Origin: Dorea sp. 5-2
GTDB taxonomy: Bacteria > Bacillota > Clostridia > Lachnospirales > Lachnospiraceae
Direction: 5' to 3'
DNA: 64,000 bases
Assembly (NCBI RefSeq): GCF_000403455.2
Contig: NZ_KE159794.1
Coordinates: 124,001-188,000 of the forward strand
The position numbers were made by a program, and so were the translations under genes. Under the pieces are notes generated by a model. It had not been told where the DNA came from. It did no database searches and worked only from the letters and a program-made list of their open reading frames with translations. Positions 36,288 through 47,085 of the stretch are shown one piece after another. Every line of letters begins with the position of its first letter. Within the stretch, counting starts at the first letter, position 1.

Positions 36288-36317
36288 AACCGCACCTTTT
36301 TCTAATAGAAATATAAA

Positions 36318-37073
36318 TCATTTCGTCAGGGTCAGCAGTACCGGTTCCCCTTTTGTAACCAGCACCGTATTCTCATAATGTGCGGAAAGACTGTGATCAC
36401 GGCTCACGACAGTCCACTCATCCTCCAGCCAGTCAACTTCCCAGGTTCCCATATTGATCATAGGTTCGATGGCAAGCGTCATCCCCGCCTTTAGTTTCAC
36501 GCCTTTTCTGTCCACCTTGTAATTCGGTATCTGAGGCGGCTCATGCAATGCAGTGCCGATTCCATGCCCGCACAAGTCACGGACTACTCCATACCCATGT
36601 CTGACAGCGTGACTGTCAATTGCTGCTGAAATATCAAATAGATGATTGCCTTCTTTTGCGTATTTTATACCTTCAAAGAAACATTCTCTTGTGACTTTTA
36701 TCAGCGTCTCTGCTTCCTTACTGATCTTACCGATGCCATGAGTCCTCGCGGCGTCGGAGTGATATCCTTTATAGATCACGCCTGCATCCAGGCTGACAAT
36801 ATCTCCCTCTTTCAGGATCCGGCGTTTATCCGGTATCCCATGAACGACTTCGTCATTCACGGACACACAGATCGACGCCGGATACCCGTTATAATTGAGG
36901 AAGGACGGGATGCATCCGTAACTTCTGATCACTTCTTCGCCTATCCGGTCGATGTCCAGCGTACTCATTCCCGGATGCAGCGCCTTCCCCAATTCATCAT
37001 GGACAATCTCTAATATACGCCCGGCTTCTTTCATTAACTCAATCTCTCTCGCCGATTTGATCGTGATCGCCAT
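36318..37073 (-). CDS. map: Methionine aminopeptidase, type I
   Basis: 251 residues. Metal ligands in VSLDAGVIYKGYHSDAART, GHGIGTALHEPPQIPN and MTLAIEPMINMG; VNDEVVHGIP near residue 75. Removes N-terminal Met from nascent proteins. It follows adk with 4 nt between. Confidence 0.97.
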   Translation of the reverse strand: MAITIKSAREIELMKEAGRILEIVHDELGKALHPGMSTLDIDRIGEEVIRSYGCIPSFLNYNGYPASICVSVNDEVVHGIPDKRRILKEGDIVSLDAGVIYKGYHSDAARTHGIGKISKEAETLIKVTRECFFEGIKYAKEGNHLFDISAAIDSHAVRHGYGVVRDLCGHGIGTALHEPPQIPNYKVDRKGVKLKAGMTLAIEPMINMGTWEVDWLEDEWTVVSRDHSLSAHYENTVLVTKGEPVLLTLTK

Positions 37074-37077
37074 CTTT

Positions 37078-37722
37078 TTACTCTCCTAAGATATCCACGA
37101 TCGCCTGGAAAACATCATTGATATCTATCGTTCCGTCAACAGTCTTCAGAATCCCTGCATTTGTATAATAGTCGATCAAAGGCTGCGTCTGCTCATGATA
37201 TACGCCAAGACGCTTCTTTACGGTCTCCGGTTTGTCATCATCTCTGAGGATCAGTTCCTTTCCGCAGGCATCGCAGATCCCTTCTTCTTTCGTCGGCGCA
37301 TATTCCAGATGATATGTAGCGCCGCATCCTACGCATGCGCGCCGTCCGGACATACGGTGAACGATATTCTCATCAGGAACATTCACATCAATGGCATGAT
37401 CTATCTTCTCTCCGATCGCAGCCAACGCTTTATCCAACGCCTCCGCCTGCGGGATCGTCCTCGGGAAACCATCCAGAACATATCCATTCACGCAGTCTTC
37501 CTGTCTTACGCGGTCTACTACCAGGTCTACAACCAATTCATCCGGCACAAGAAGCCCCTGATCCATATATGTCTTCGCTTTATTGCCAAGCTCTGTCCCA
37601 TTCTTAATATTCGCCCTGAAGATATCGCCGGTTGAGATATGAGGAATATTGTATTTTGCGGCTATCTTTTTCGCCTGAGTTCCTTTGCCCGCACCCGGGG
37701 CGCCTAACATAATGATCTTCAT
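37078..37722 (-). CDS. adk: Adenylate kinase
   Basis: 214 residues. P-loop [20 protein letters not shown] site [20 protein letters not shown] domain with a zinc finger ([17 protein letters not shown]). Balances AMP, ADP and ATP. In the usual secY-adk-map order. Confidence 0.97.
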   Translation of the reverse strand: MKIIMLGAPGAGKGTQAKKIAAKYNIPHISTGDIFRANIKNGTELGNKAKTYMDQGLLVPDELVVDLVVDRVRQEDCVNGYVLDGFPRTIPQAEALDKALAAIGEKIDHAIDVNVPDENIVHRMSGRRACVGCGATYHLEYAPTKEEGICDACGKELILRDDDKPETVKKRLGVYHEQTQPLIDYYTNAGILKTVDGTIDINDVFQAIVDILGE

Positions 37723-37783
37723 ATAAGATTCCTCCTCTTTATAGCAGTTTAACCCGCGAAAATATTTCCGCGAGTTTAAACTG

Positions 37784-39100
37784 TTAATTATTCAAAAATC
37801 CTTTATAATTACGTACCAGCATCTGTGATTCCATCTGCTTCATCGTCTCCAGAATAACACTGACAATAATGATAAGAGAAGTACCGCCGAAGGATACCCT
37901 CGCTCCAAGCCATCCGTTAAACAGGATCGGAATGACCTGAATTACGATAAGCCCGCATGCCCCGATAAAAATGATACGGTTCAAGATCTTCGTCAGATAC
38001 TCGACTGTCGGCCTGCCAGGACGGATTCCTGGTATAAATCCACCGTTCTTCTTCATATTGTTCGCAATCTCTAACGGATTAAAAGTAATAGAAGTGTAGA
38101 AATAAGCGAAGAATACGGTCAGAACAATATATACAAGCAATCCCCATGTATATTGGATCTGCTCAGGGTTACACCAGTTCCCTTGGTTCAGCCCTCTCAG
38201 AATCTCGGCGCCGATACCCTTCCCATTATCTTTTCCCAGGAACGACGCGATCACAATCGGAAACTGCATCAGAGATGATGAAAAGATGATCGGTATAACT
38301 CCTGCAGTATTTACCTTCAGAGGAATGTTTGTGGTACGGCCTCCATACATCTTTCGTCCTGCCATCTTCTGAGAATAGGACACCGCGATCCTCCGCTCTC
38401 CGCCCTGTAAAACCACTACGAATACAACCAGAAGAAGGATGATCGCCAGGATCACAAATACGGCAAGGCCTGCGGAAGCGATCGGTTTATCCTTAACGAA
38501 CTGCTCAAACAATGATGTCATATCGCTTGGAATACGTGATACGATATTGATCACCAACACGATTGAGATTCCGTTTCCCACGCCTTTTTCCGTGATACGC
38601 TCGCCGATCCACATCAGGAATGCGCTTCCTGCAGTGAGTGTCAGGACTACGATCGCCGCATTTACAAAATTAAAATCCACCAGAAGTCCCTGACGTCCGA
38701 ATCCTACCGCCATAGCAGTCGATTCAAATAGTGAAAGGCCTACTGTGAGATAACGTGTAATTGCCGCAATCTTCTTTCTTCCGTCTTCTCCCTCTTTCTG
38801 CATCTCTTCTAGTTTAGGGATCGCGATCGTAAGAAGCTGCATAATAATGGAAGATGTGATATATGGCGTTATACTCAGTGCAAATATAGACATCTGCTCA
38901 AAAGACCCACCGGTGAAAGCGTTAAACAAATTAAACGCTTCACCAGTGTTCTGTGCAAAAAATTCTTTGATATAATTAGAATTTACGCCGGGTGTCGGCA
39001 GCTGGGAACCAATTCTTATTACGATCAACATCAAAAAAGTATATCCGATCTTCTTTCGAATATCTTTAATCTGGAATGCCTTTCGAAATGTTTCTAACAT
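37784..39100 (-). CDS. secY: Protein translocase subunit SecY
   Basis: 438 residues with ten membrane helices; [11 protein letters not shown] at the N-terminus, [18 protein letters not shown] and [20 protein letters not shown]. Channel of the Sec translocon. Start abuts the rplO stop (1-nt overlap). Confidence 0.97.
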   Translation of the reverse strand: MLETFRKAFQIKDIRKKIGYTFLMLIVIRIGSQLPTPGVNSNYIKEFFAQNTGEAFNLFNAFTGGSFEQMSIFALSITPYITSSIIMQLLTIAIPKLEEMQKEGEDGRKKIAAITRYLTVGLSLFESTAMAVGFGRQGLLVDFNFVNAAIVVLTLTAGSAFLMWIGERITEKGVGNGISIVLVINIVSRIPSDMTSLFEQFVKDKPIASAGLAVFVILAIILLLVVFVVVLQGGERRIAVSYSQKMAGRKMYGGRTTNIPLKVNTAGVIPIIFSSSLMQFPIVIASFLGKDNGKGIGAEILRGLNQGNWCNPEQIQYTWGLLVYIVLTVFFAYFYTSITFNPLEIANNMKKNGGFIPGIRPGRPTVEYLTKILNRIIFIGACGLIVIQVIPILFNGWLGARVSFGGTSLIIIVSVILETMKQMESQMLVRNYKGFLNN

Positions 39101-39540
39101 TAGATCACCTCTGCTTTTCCACCTACGGCCTCAATCTTCTCTACAGCGCCCTTGCTGAATGCATTGACCTGAACGGTCAGTTTCTTTGTCAGCTCACCGT
39201 TACCCAGGATCTTCACGCCGTCTCTTGGGTTCTTAACGATCCCCTGCTCGATCAATGTCTCTACAGAAACAACCGCATCGTTATCGAACACTTCAAGAGC
39301 GCTGACATTAATACCGATGATCGTCTTAGAATTCCTGTTCGTGAATCCTCTCTTTGGTATTCTTCTATATAATGGCATCTGGCCACCTTCGAAACCTGGT
39401 CTTGTTGCTCCTGAACGAGCCTTCTGACCCTTGTGTCCCTTACCGGCTGTCTTACCATTTCCAGAACCGTGTCCACGTCCTCTTCTGAAATTATCACTCT
39501 GCTTTGCTCCGTCAGCAGGTCTTAAGTTTGATAAATCCAT
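39100..39540 (-). CDS. rplO: 50S ribosomal protein L15
   Basis: 146 residues; [40 protein letters not shown] and [17 protein letters not shown]. Confidence 0.97.
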   Translation of the reverse strand: MDLSNLRPADGAKQSDNFRRGRGHGSGNGKTAGKGHKGQKARSGATRPGFEGGQMPLYRRIPKRGFTNRNSKTIIGINVSALEVFDNDAVVSVETLIEQGIVKNPRDGVKILGNGELTKKLTVQVNAFSKGAVEKIEAVGGKAEVI

Positions 39541-39570
39541 TGTGACACCTCCTTATCCGAATATTTTTAA

Positions 39571-39750
39571 CTATGCCTCTTCTACTTTTACCAGGTGCTG
39601 CACCTGCTTTACCATACCTCTGGTCGCCGCATTGTCCGGCAGTTCAACTGTCTTGTTGAGTTTCTTCAAACCCAGTGCTTCCACCGTTTTCTTATGTTTT
39701 GGTACGGCGCCGATCGTAGATTTTACTAATGTGATTTTTAAATTTGCCAT
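39571..39750 (-). CDS. rpmD: 50S ribosomal protein L30
   Basis: 59 residues: [53 protein letters not shown]. Normal length for bacterial L30; lies between rpsE and rplO. Confidence 0.95.
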   Translation of the reverse strand: MANLKITLVKSTIGAVPKHKKTVEALGLKKLNKTVELPDNAATRGMVKQVQHLVKVEEA

Positions 39751-39764
39751 CTGAATCTACCTCC

Positions 39765-40274
39765 TTAGCCCAAGATCTCTTCAACAGATTTACCGCGAAG
39801 CTTAGCTACCTCTTCCGGAGTCTTAATCTGACGCAGTCCGGCGATCGTGGCAAGAACTACGTTCTGCTTATTATTAGAACCAAGAGACTTTGTACGGATA
39901 TTCTTGATCCCAGCCATCTCGATCACGGCACGCGCCGGTCCGCCGGCGATCACACCGGTACCTTCCGGAGCCTTCTTAAGCAGCACGGAAGCTCCGCCGA
40001 ACTTACCGGTAAAATCATGTGTAATACTCTCATTTGCATCCAGCGCTACGGTAATGAGATTCTTCGCCGCGTCCTCTTTTCCTTTGCGGATCGCTTCCGG
40101 AATCTCAGTAGCTTTTCCCAAGCCTGCACCAACATGGCCATTTCCATCGCCAACAACTACTAAAGCTGTGAATCTCATGTTACGGCCACCTTTAACAACT
40201 TTGGTTACACGCTTAATTGACACTACTTTTTCGTTTAATTCTAATGAACCAGCATCAATACGTTCTTGTTTCAT
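39765..40274 (-). CDS. rpsE: 30S ribosomal protein S5
   Basis: 169 residues; [19 protein letters not shown] and [20 protein letters not shown], the loop linked to spectinomycin sensitivity, then [13 protein letters not shown]. Confidence 0.97.
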   Translation of the reverse strand: MKQERIDAGSLELNEKVVSIKRVTKVVKGGRNMRFTALVVVGDGNGHVGAGLGKATEIPEAIRKGKEDAAKNLITVALDANESITHDFTGKFGGASVLLKKAPEGTGVIAGGPARAVIEMAGIKNIRTKSLGSNNKQNVVLATIAGLRQIKTPEEVAKLRGKSVEEILG

Positions 40275-40288
40275 GTGTGCTCCTCCTC

Positions 40289-40657
40289 CTAGAAATTCAA
40301 CCCAGCTTCTCTAGCTGCGTCTGCTAATGCCTGAACCTTACCATGGTATATAAAGCCGCCTCTATCAAAGACAACATCCTTAATACCCTTCTCGATCGCC
40401 TTCACTGCGATCGCTTTTCCTAAACATGCTGCCGCTTCAACGTTGTTGGTCTTCTTAAGGTTTGCTTTCACATCTTTCTGAAGAGTGGAAGCGGAAACCA
40501 GAGTATTTCCAACCGTATCGTCAATAATCTGAGCATACATATGATTATTGCTTCTGAACACAGCCAGACGCGGGCACTCAGGTGTGCCACTCAAACGGTT
40601 ACGGATTCTTTTGTGCTTCTTAACGCGTACTTCACTTCTTGATTTTTTGCTAACCAT
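40289..40657 (-). CDS. rplR: 50S ribosomal protein L18
   Basis: 122 residues; [11 protein letters not shown]-type start ([20 protein letters not shown]), [23 protein letters not shown] 40657 is preferred over a GTG two codons earlier because GGAG lies 9 nt upstream. Binds 5S rRNA. Confidence 0.96.
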   Translation of the reverse strand: MVSKKSRSEVRVKKHKRIRNRLSGTPECPRLAVFRSNNHMYAQIIDDTVGNTLVSASTLQKDVKANLKKTNNVEAAACLGKAIAVKAIEKGIKDVVFDRGGFIYHGKVQALADAAREAGLNF

Positions 40658-40674
40658 TTTCACACTCTCCTTTC

Positions 40675-41217
40675 TTATTTCTTACCAGTCTTACCAACTT
40701 TACGTCTGATCACTTCATCAGCATACTTGATACCCTTGCCCTTATATGGCTCAGGTCTTCTCTTGTCTCTGATCTCAGCTGCGTATTGGCCAACTTTTTC
40801 TTTATCAATACCTTTAACAACAATCTTGTTCTGTCCCTCTACCGTTGTCTCAACGCCTTCAGGATCTATCATCTCAACCGGGTGAGAATATCCAAGGCTC
40901 AGTGTAAGCTTGTTGCCGGACTTAGCCGCCCTATAACCAACACCGTTTACCTCCAGGACTTTCTCATATCCGTTCGTAACACCTACAACCATATTGTTGA
41001 TCAATGTTCTTGTAAGACCGTGGAGAGATTTCATTCTCTTCAGATCGTTTGGTCTTGTTACAACGATCGTGTCGCAGTCTAATTTAATCTCCATCTCTGC
41101 CGGGAGCTCTCTCTCAAGCGTTCCCTTCGGACCCTTTACAGTCACTTTATTATTCTCACTGATCTCAACAGTTACACCTGCCGGAACCGTGATCGGCAGT
41201 CTTCCTATACGTGACAT
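40675..41217 (-). CDS. rplF: 50S ribosomal protein L6
   Basis: 180 residues; [32 protein letters not shown], and [20 protein letters not shown]. Confidence 0.97.
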   Translation of the reverse strand: MSRIGRLPITVPAGVTVEISENNKVTVKGPKGTLERELPAEMEIKLDCDTIVVTRPNDLKRMKSLHGLTRTLINNMVVGVTNGYEKVLEVNGVGYRAAKSGNKLTLSLGYSHPVEMIDPEGVETTVEGQNKIVVKGIDKEKVGQYAAEIRDKRRPEPYKGKGIKYADEVIRRKVGKTGKK

Positions 41218-41273
41218 ACCTATATCCTCCTTAACTTAGATTTTCGGAGCAGATGCTCATGCCTGCTCTGTTT

Positions 41274-41350
41274 TCAGTAATGAAGTTCTCTTCACCCTCC
41301 GGGTTCAGAGAACGGCCTTCTCACTAAGCTTATCCGGCGCGCTTTGCGCT
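41274..41350 (-). repeat. Intergenic hairpin repeat, copy 1 (rplF-rpsH)
   Basis: Hairpin GTTCTCT...AGAGAAC (41285-41291 with 41107+200=41307-41313) with an inner CCC/GGG, followed by CTAAGCTTATCCGGCGCGC and TTGCGCTTGGAT. The same string recurs at 41938-42025, and its first hairpin at 43793-43817. Confidence 0.6.
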
Positions 41351-41373
41351 TGGATCCACTAAATGTTCAGCGC

Positions 41374-41775
41374 CTACCATATATAACAAAGAACTTCTCC
41401 GCCTACGCCGAGCTTTCTTGCTTCTTTGTCTGTGATCACGCCCTTATTGGTAGAGATGATCGCCGTACCAAGTCCGCCGAATACTCTTGGTACATCAGCG
41501 CTTCCTGCATATACACGAAGACCTGGCTTGGAAATTCTCTTAAGGCCTGTGATAACTTTCTCGTTCTTGTCCGCGCCGTATTTCAGTACGATGTGGATTG
41601 TCTTGAATACTCCGTCTTCTACGATTTCGTAGTTCTCAATGTAGCCTTCATCCAGTAAGATATTTGCAATTGCAAGTTTCATCTTGGAAGATGGTACATC
41701 TACAGTATCATGTTTCGCAGTATTTGCATTACGGATTCTTGTAAGCATATCTGCAATTGGATCGCTCATAGTCAT
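41374..41775 (-). CDS. rpsH: 30S ribosomal protein S8
   Basis: 133 residues; [20 protein letters not shown] and [23 protein letters not shown] 41775 is 12 nt from GGAGG; a second ATG two codons later is possible. In E. coli S8 represses the spc operon. Confidence 0.96.
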   Translation of the reverse strand: MTMSDPIADMLTRIRNANTAKHDTVDVPSSKMKLAIANILLDEGYIENYEIVEDGVFKTIHIVLKYGADKNEKVITGLKRISKPGLRVYAGSADVPRVFGGLGTAIISTNKGVITDKEARKLGVGGEVLCYIW

Positions 41776-41799
41776 GACTTATTAATTCCTCCTCTTCTT

Positions 41800-42025
41800 A
41801 AATGAAGTTCCCTTTGTCCTTTGGCGGGTAGAACTCCACTGCGGGTTTTAATGAATGTTCCCTGCGTTAACGGGATGATCCACTCGATTCGTAATGAATG
41901 TTCCCTACGTTGAAGGGTAATGATTCATTATGCTTCGTAATGAAGTTCTCTTCGCCCTTTGGGCTCAGAGAACGGCTTGTTTTCTAAGCTCATCCGGCGC
42001 GCCTTGCGCTTGGATTTGCTAAGAA
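41800..42025 (-). repeat. Tandem degenerate repeats plus hairpin copy 2 (rpsH-rpsN)
   Basis: Four imperfect units beginning (G)TAATGAA(T)GTTC(C/T)C start near 41802, 41850, 41891 and 41937, each followed by a short GC-rich stem. The last unit is the hairpin repeat: GTTCTCT at 41945-41951 with AGAGAAC at 41967-41973, then CTAAGCTCATCCGGCGCGCC to about 42025. No gene is seen here. Confidence 0.6.
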
Positions 42026-42033
42026 AACAATGC

Positions 42034-42219
42034 CTACCAACTTGCTTTCTTCACGCCTGGAATCTGTCCCTTGTATGCCAACTCACGGAAGCAGACACGG
42101 CAGATTCCATATTTTCTCAAATATGCATGTGGACGTCCACAGATTCTGCAGCGGTTGTATTCTCTGGTTGAGAATTTCTGCTTGCGCTGCTGCTTGATTT
42201 TCATTGCTGTCTTAGCCAT
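42034..42219 (-). CDS. rpsN: 30S ribosomal protein S14, zinc-binding type
   Basis: 61 residues, [40 protein letters not shown] (four zinc cysteines), ending PGVKKASW. The short zinc form (type Z). Confidence 0.97.
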   Translation of the reverse strand: MAKTAMKIKQQRKQKFSTREYNRCRICGRPHAYLRKYGICRVCFRELAYKGQIPGVKKASW

Positions 42220-42230
42220 AATCTACCTCC

Positions 42231-42770
42231 TTACTTTGTAAACGGCATGTTGAACTGCCGAAGCAATTCACGTGCCTCTTCATCTGTTTTAGCTGTTGTG
42301 ACAAAGATAACGTCCATTCCTCTTACCTTGTCGATCTTATCATACTCGATCTCAGGGAAGATCAACTGCTCTTTGATACCAAGAGCATAGTTACCTCTTC
42401 CGTCAAACGCGTTAGGATTCACGCCTCTGAAGTCACGTACACGAGGTAATGCAAGGTTGATCAGACGATCCGCGAACTCATACATCTTCTCTCCTCTTAA
42501 AGTAACCTTACATCCGATTGACATGCCTTCTCTTAACTTGAAGTTAGCAACTGACTTCTTAGCCTTGCAGACCACAGCCTTCTGTCCTGTGATCTTCTCA
42601 AGGTCAGCAATCGCTGAATCTAATAATTTTGCATTATCTTTTGCCTCGCCGACACCCATATTGATCACAATCTTGTCAAGCTTCGGCACTTCCATGGTAT
42701 TCTTATAACCGAACTTCTTGATCATCGCGTCAACGATCTCGTTCTTGTATTGTTCTTTCAGTCTACTCAA
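42231..42770 (-). CDS. rplE: 50S ribosomal protein L5
   Basis: 179 residues; [39 protein letters not shown], and [18 protein letters not shown]. Binds 5S rRNA. Confidence 0.97.
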   Translation of the reverse strand: MSRLKEQYKNEIVDAMIKKFGYKNTMEVPKLDKIVINMGVGEAKDNAKLLDSAIADLEKITGQKAVVCKAKKSVANFKLREGMSIGCKVTLRGEKMYEFADRLINLALPRVRDFRGVNPNAFDGRGNYALGIKEQLIFPEIEYDKIDKVRGMDVIFVTTAKTDEEARELLRQFNMPFTK

Positions 42771-42793
42771 AGCACTGGCCCTCCTTCCTCAGA

Positions 42794-43105
42794 TTAATCA
42801 ATCACATCTCCTGTTGATTTTGCATAACGAACTTTCTTGTCTCCGTCCATCTTGAAACCTACTCTTGTTGCTTTTCCCTTATGCATATACATAACGTTGG
42901 AAGCATCGATCGGTCCTTCCTGATGGATGATGCCGCCATTCTGATTCGCAGCACTTGGCTTTGTATGCTTTGTCAGCATATTGACACCCTCAACAACAAC
43001 CTTGCCATCCTTCTGGTTTACAGCGATAACCTTGCCTTCTTTGTCTTTATCCTTACCAGCGATAACCTTGACAGTGTCGCCCTTCTTAATCTTTAACATT
43101 GACAT
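42794..43105 (-). CDS. rplX: 50S ribosomal protein L24
   Basis: 103 residues; KIKKGDTVKVIAGKDKDKEG (KOW motif) and GGIIHQEGPIDASNVMYMHK. ATG 43105 has AGGAGG 10 nt upstream. Confidence 0.96.
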   Translation of the reverse strand: MSMLKIKKGDTVKVIAGKDKDKEGKVIAVNQKDGKVVVEGVNMLTKHTKPSAANQNGGIIHQEGPIDASNVMYMHKGKATRVGFKMDGDKKVRYAKSTGDVID

Positions 43106-43120
43106 CTGATCTGCACCTCC

Positions 43121-43489
43121 TTAAAGTACTTCCGGAGCCAGGGAAACGATCCTCATGAACTGCTTGTCACGAAGCTCTCTCGCTACTGGTCCAAAAATAC
43201 GGGTTCCTCTTGGTGTCTTATCTTCTTTTATAATTACGGCTGCATTCTCGTCAAAACGGATATATGAACCATCTTTGCGGCGTGTACTCTTCACAGTACG
43301 TACAACTACAGCCTTCACTACATCGCCTTTTTTAACAACGCCGCCTGGTGTTGCATCTTTAACGGTCGCAATAATAATATCGCCGATACTTGCATATCTT
43401 CTCGTTGAACCGCCAAGTACGCGGATACACAGTAACTCTTTCGCACCTGTATTATCTGCCACTCTCAGTCTGCTTTCTTGCTGTATCAT
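43121..43489 (-). CDS. rplN: 50S ribosomal protein L14
   Basis: 122 residues; [20 protein letters not shown] and [20 protein letters not shown]. First gene of the spc group. Confidence 0.97.
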   Translation of the reverse strand: MIQQESRLRVADNTGAKELLCIRVLGGSTRRYASIGDIIIATVKDATPGGVVKKGDVVKAVVVRTVKSTRRKDGSYIRFDENAAVIIKEDKTPRGTRIFGPVARELRDKQFMRIVSLAPEVL

Positions 43490-43508
43490 GCAGGTTTCCC
43501 TCCTTATA

Positions 43509-43763
43509 CTATTTTACTTTTTCCATGACTTCAACAAGTCTCCATCTCTTATCCTTTGAAAGAGGCCTTGTCTCCATAACTTTAACGGTATCACCGATGT
43601 TGCATTCGTTTGCTTCATCGTGTGCTTTTAATTTATAAGTTCTCTTTACGATCTTTTTGTAAAGTGGATGTTTTACATGATCTTCTACCGCAACAACTAT
43701 CGTCTTATCCATCTTGTTGCTGACAACCTTACCCACACGGGTTTTCCTAAGATTTCTTTCCAC
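43509..43763 (-). CDS. rpsQ: 30S ribosomal protein S17
   Basis: 84 residues; [20 protein letters not shown] and [20 protein letters not shown] fold. Confidence 0.97.
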   Translation of the reverse strand: MERNLRKTRVGKVVSNKMDKTIVVAVEDHVKHPLYKKIVKRTYKLKAHDEANECNIGDTVKVMETRPLSKDKRWRLVEVMEKVK

Positions 43764-43789
43764 GGTCTGTCTCCTTTCTATCGTCTAAG

Positions 43790-43860
43790 GATGTTCTCTT
43801 CACTCTGTTCAGAGAACGGCTAAAAAACTAAGTTCGACAATACCTCACTAAGTTTTTTAT
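43790..43860 (-). repeat. Intergenic hairpin repeat, copy 3 (rpmC-rpsQ)
   Basis: GTTCTCT (43793-43799) pairs with AGAGAAC (43811-43817) and is followed by CGGC, as in copies 1 and 2. A second hairpin (AAAAAACT...AGTTTTTT, 43823-43858) follows instead of the GC-rich stem. Confidence 0.5.
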
Positions 43861-43862
43861 GC

Positions 43863-44060
43863 CTAACCTTTTTGTGCCATCACAGTCTGAATCCTTGCGA
43901 TGTTTCTTCTGACTTCCTTGATTCTGCTTGTATTATCTAACTGATTCGTTGCGTTCTGGAATCTCAGGTTAAAGAGTTCCTTTTTAGCAGCTACTAATTC
44001 TTCGTTCAGCTCTGCAGCTGATTTTGTCTTTAAATCTTCTACAAATGCATTAATTTTCAC
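43863..44060 (-). CDS. rpmC: 50S ribosomal protein L29
   Basis: 65 residues; [40 protein letters not shown]. The GTG at 44060 fits the normal L29 N-terminus and overlaps the end of rplP; a GTG three codons earlier (44069) is the alternative. Confidence 0.93.
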   Translation of the reverse strand: MKINAFVEDLKTKSAAELNEELVAAKKELFNLRFQNATNQLDNTSRIKEVRRNIARIQTVMAQKG

Positions 44061-44487
44061 TGTTATCACCGCCTTCTAAGTCTGCGCGAGAAACTACTTT
44101 ACATTTACATGGCAGCTTGTGTGTAGCCAGACGGAGAGCCTCTCTTGCGACTTCCTCTGATACGCCGGCGATCTCGAACATAACGCGGCCTGGCTTAACA
44201 ACTGCTACCCAGTATTCTAAGGTTCCTTTACCAGAACCCATACGAGTCTCAGCTGGTTTCGTAGTTACAGGTTTATCCGGGAATATCTTGATCCAAACTT
44301 TACCGCCACGCTTGATATAACGAGTCATGGCAACACGGGCAGCCTCGATCTGATTGGACTTGATCCAACATGGTTCTGTTGCTATGATACCATATTCACC
44401 ATGTGTAATCTTATTTCCGCGAAGAGCTTTTCCCTTCATAGAACCACGGAATTGTTTACGACGTTTTACTCTCTTTGGCATTAACAT
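44050..44487 (-). CDS. rplP: 50S ribosomal protein L16
   Basis: 145 residues; [58 protein letters not shown]. The ATG two codons later (44481) is an equally good start. Confidence 0.97.
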   Translation of the reverse strand: MLMPKRVKRRKQFRGSMKGKALRGNKITHGEYGIIATEPCWIKSNQIEAARVAMTRYIKRGGKVWIKIFPDKPVTTKPAETRMGSGKGTLEYWVAVVKPGRVMFEIAGVSEEVAREALRLATHKLPCKCKVVSRADLEGGDNSEN

Positions 44488-44490
44488 GAT

Positions 44491-45144
44491 TTATCTCTCT
44501 CCTTCCTTTGCTGCTTTTTCCGGAAGAACTTCGCCTTTATATACCCACACCTTAACACCGACTTTTCCATAAGTTGTGTCTGCTTCAGCGAATCCGTAGT
44601 CAATGTCTGCTCTCAGTGTCTGAAGAGGGATCGTTCCCTCGCTGTAGAACTCCGTACGCGCCATATCTGCACCGCCGAGACGTCCTGATACGGAAGTCTT
44701 AACACCAAGCGCGCCAGCCTTCATCGTTCTTGACATACAGGACTTCATAGCACGTCTGAAGGAGATACGGTTCTCAAGCTGTAATGCGATATTCTCTGCA
44801 ACAAGCTGTGCATCCTTATCCGGTCTCTTGATCTCTTTGATATCAACGACTAACTTCTTATCTGTAAACTGTCTAAGCTCACCTTTTACTTTCTCGATCT
44901 CTGCGCCGCCCTTACCGATCACGACACCAGGCTTAGCAGTGTAAATGATGATCTTTACACGGTCGGATGCTCTCTCGATCTCGATCTTAGAAACACCGGC
45001 GCTGTATAATCTTTTCTTAAGATATTTTCTGATTTCATGGTCTTCTACTAAGTAATCTGCGAAGTCCTTCTCTGCATACCACTTAGAATCCCAGTCTTTG
45101 ATAATACCGACTCTCAAGCCATGAGGATTAACTTTCTGTCCCAT
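44491..45144 (-). CDS. rpsC: 30S ribosomal protein S3
   Basis: 217 residues; [22 protein letters not shown] domain [20 protein letters not shown], and [20 protein letters not shown]. Confidence 0.97.
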   Translation of the reverse strand: MGQKVNPHGLRVGIIKDWDSKWYAEKDFADYLVEDHEIRKYLKKRLYSAGVSKIEIERASDRVKIIIYTAKPGVVIGKGGAEIEKVKGELRQFTDKKLVVDIKEIKRPDKDAQLVAENIALQLENRISFRRAMKSCMSRTMKAGALGVKTSVSGRLGGADMARTEFYSEGTIPLQTLRADIDYGFAEADTTYGKVGVKVWVYKGEVLPEKAAKEGER

Positions 45145-45156
45145 GATTGCCCCTCC

Positions 45157-45543
45157 TTATCTTTCATCAAGCACCAGTGTGATATGGCTCATTCTCTTCT
45201 CGATCCTGTAAGCCCTTCCCTGTGCCCTCGGTCTGATTCTCTTCATTGTTGGTCCTTTATTTGCATAAGCCTCTGCAACGTAAAGGTTCTCAGCATTCAT
45301 ACCGTTGTTGTTCTCTGCGTTCGCAATTGCTGACTCCAGCAGTTTCTTTATTAAACTGGAAGCATATCTTGGATTGTAAGTTAAAATACCAAGCGCTGTT
45401 GTTACATCCTTGCCTCTGATGGCATCTAATACATAACATGCTTTCTGGACAGAAACTCTCGCATAAGATAACTTAGCAGAAGGTCTCGTATCTTTATTCG
45501 CATTTCTTTCTCTCTTGATTTGGGATCTATGTCCTTTTGCCAT
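45157..45543 (-). CDS. rplV: 50S ribosomal protein L22
   Basis: 128 residues; KLSYARVSVQKACYVLDAIR and the tunnel loop RIRPRAQGRAYRIEKRMSHI. The N-terminus GHRSQIKRERNANKDT is slightly longer than the E. coli protein. Confidence 0.97.
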   Translation of the reverse strand: MAKGHRSQIKRERNANKDTRPSAKLSYARVSVQKACYVLDAIRGKDVTTALGILTYNPRYASSLIKKLLESAIANAENNNGMNAENLYVAEAYANKGPTMKRIRPRAQGRAYRIEKRMSHITLVLDER

Positions 45544-45569
45544 GGATGAACCCTCCTTTCACAGTATAA

Positions 45570-45851
45570 TTATCTAACTCTTGATTTCTTTTCGTCTTTT
45601 CCATGTCCTCTATATGTTCTTGTCGCAACAAACTCACCGAGCTTATGTCCGACCATATCCTCTGTTACATATACAGGTACATGTTTTCTTCCGTCATGAA
45701 CGGCAATCGTATGTCCGATCATGCTCGGGAAGATCGTTGAACGGCGGGACCATGTCTTAATTACAGACTTGTCGCCGGAAGCGTTCATTGCATCTATCTT
45801 CTTGAGCAGGCTTGCGTCTGCGAATGGGCCTTTTTTAACTGAACGTGCCAT
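45570..45851 (-). CDS. rpsS: 30S ribosomal protein S19
   Basis: 93 residues; [39 protein letters not shown], and [15 protein letters not shown]. Confidence 0.97.
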   Translation of the reverse strand: MARSVKKGPFADASLLKKIDAMNASGDKSVIKTWSRRSTIFPSMIGHTIAVHDGRKHVPVYVTEDMVGHKLGEFVATRTYRGHGKDEKKSRVR

Positions 45852-45875
45852 AGGTTATAACCTCCTCCATGAAAA

Positions 45876-46718
45876 TTATTTGATTGCTCTGCCGTCTCTT
45901 CTTCTTACGATCATCTTGTTAGAAGACTTGTTTTTCTTTCTCGTCTTCAGACCAAGCGCTGGCTTGCCCCAAGGTGTACATGGACCCGGACGTCCGATTC
46001 CAGTCTTACCTTCACCACCGCCGTGCGGATGATCGTTCGGGTTCATAACAGAACCGCGTACTGTAGGCCTGAATCCCATGTGGCGCTTACGTCCTGCTTT
46101 ACCGATATTGATCAGGTTGTGGTCTCCGTTGCCTACGACTCCTACGGATGCGCGGCACTGGATCGGAACCATTCTCATCTCACCGGACGGAAGTCTTAAA
46201 GTAGCGTACTTTCCTTCCTTAGCCATCAGCTGAGCGCTGTTCCCTGCGGAACGAACCAGCTGTCCGCCTCTTCCCGGATGAAGCTCGATATTGTGGATCT
46301 GAGTACCTACCGGAATCTCAGAAAGCGGAAGACAATTGCCGACTCTTACTTCGGCTTCCGGTCCGTTCATGACCTTCATTCCGTCTTTCAATCCTTCTGG
46401 TGCAAGAATATAAGCTTTCTCGCCGTCTTCATAGCAGATCAATGCGATGTTCGCCGATCTGTTCGGATCATACTCGATCCCGATAACAGTTGCGTGAACA
46501 CCATCTTTTCTTCTCTTGAAGTCGATAATTCTATATTTTCTCTTAGCGCCGCCTCCGCGGTGTCTAACTGTGATCTTTCCCTGGTTATTACGTCCTGCCT
46601 GTCTGCTCTTAGAAGCTAACAAAGACTTCTCTGGCGTCTTCTTTGTGATCTCTGAGAAATCAGAACCAGTCATCTGTCTTCTGGAAGGCGTATATGGGCG
46701 GTATGTTTTAATTCCCAT
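45876..46718 (-). CDS. rplB: 50S ribosomal protein L2
   Basis: 280 residues; [40 protein letters not shown], and [20 protein letters not shown] near the peptidyl transferase centre. ATG 46718 has GGAG upstream. Confidence 0.97.
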   Translation of the reverse strand: MGIKTYRPYTPSRRQMTGSDFSEITKKTPEKSLLASKSRQAGRNNQGKITVRHRGGGAKRKYRIIDFKRRKDGVHATVIGIEYDPNRSANIALICYEDGEKAYILAPEGLKDGMKVMNGPEAEVRVGNCLPLSEIPVGTQIHNIELHPGRGGQLVRSAGNSAQLMAKEGKYATLRLPSGEMRMVPIQCRASVGVVGNGDHNLINIGKAGRKRHMGFRPTVRGSVMNPNDHPHGGGEGKTGIGRPGPCTPWGKPALGLKTRKKNKSSNKMIVRRRDGRAIK

Positions 46719-46779
46719 GGTTACTTCTCCTTTCAACTATCCTAATTATTGTTATCACGGAATTGTGCGTTCTCTTCTC

Positions 46780-47085
46780 CTACAGCCCTTCAAAGATCTC
46801 GATATCTGCACTGTCTTCTGTCAGCTTTACGATCGCTTTCTTCGTATTGGCTGTCTTGCCGAACTGCATCGTCCCACGGACTCTTCTCTTCTTTCCTTCG
46901 CAGTTCATCGTGTTAACACTCTCTACCTTCGTGCCGCTGAACATCTTCTCAACAGCTTCTTTCACCTGTGTCTTGGTAGCGTCCGGATGAACAAGAAATG
47001 TATACTTCTTATCTGCCATCATCCCCATGCTCTTCTCTGTTACGACAGGTTTAAGGATTACATCATAATATTTAATATCAGCCAT
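46780..47085 (-). CDS. rplW: 50S ribosomal protein L23
   Basis: 101 residues; YDVILKPVVTEKSMGMMAD and RVRGTMQFGKTANTKKAIV. Forms part of the tunnel exit that docks SRP and trigger factor. Confidence 0.96.
   Translation of the reverse strand: MADIKYYDVILKPVVTEKSMGMMADKKYTFLVHPDATKTQVKEAVEKMFSGTKVESVNTMNCEGKKRRVRGTMQFGKTANTKKAIVKLTEDSADIEIFEGL

Noticed and set aside
41800-42025. CRISPR array
   Set aside because: Units are degenerate, of unequal length and without spacers of constant size; no cas genes nearby.
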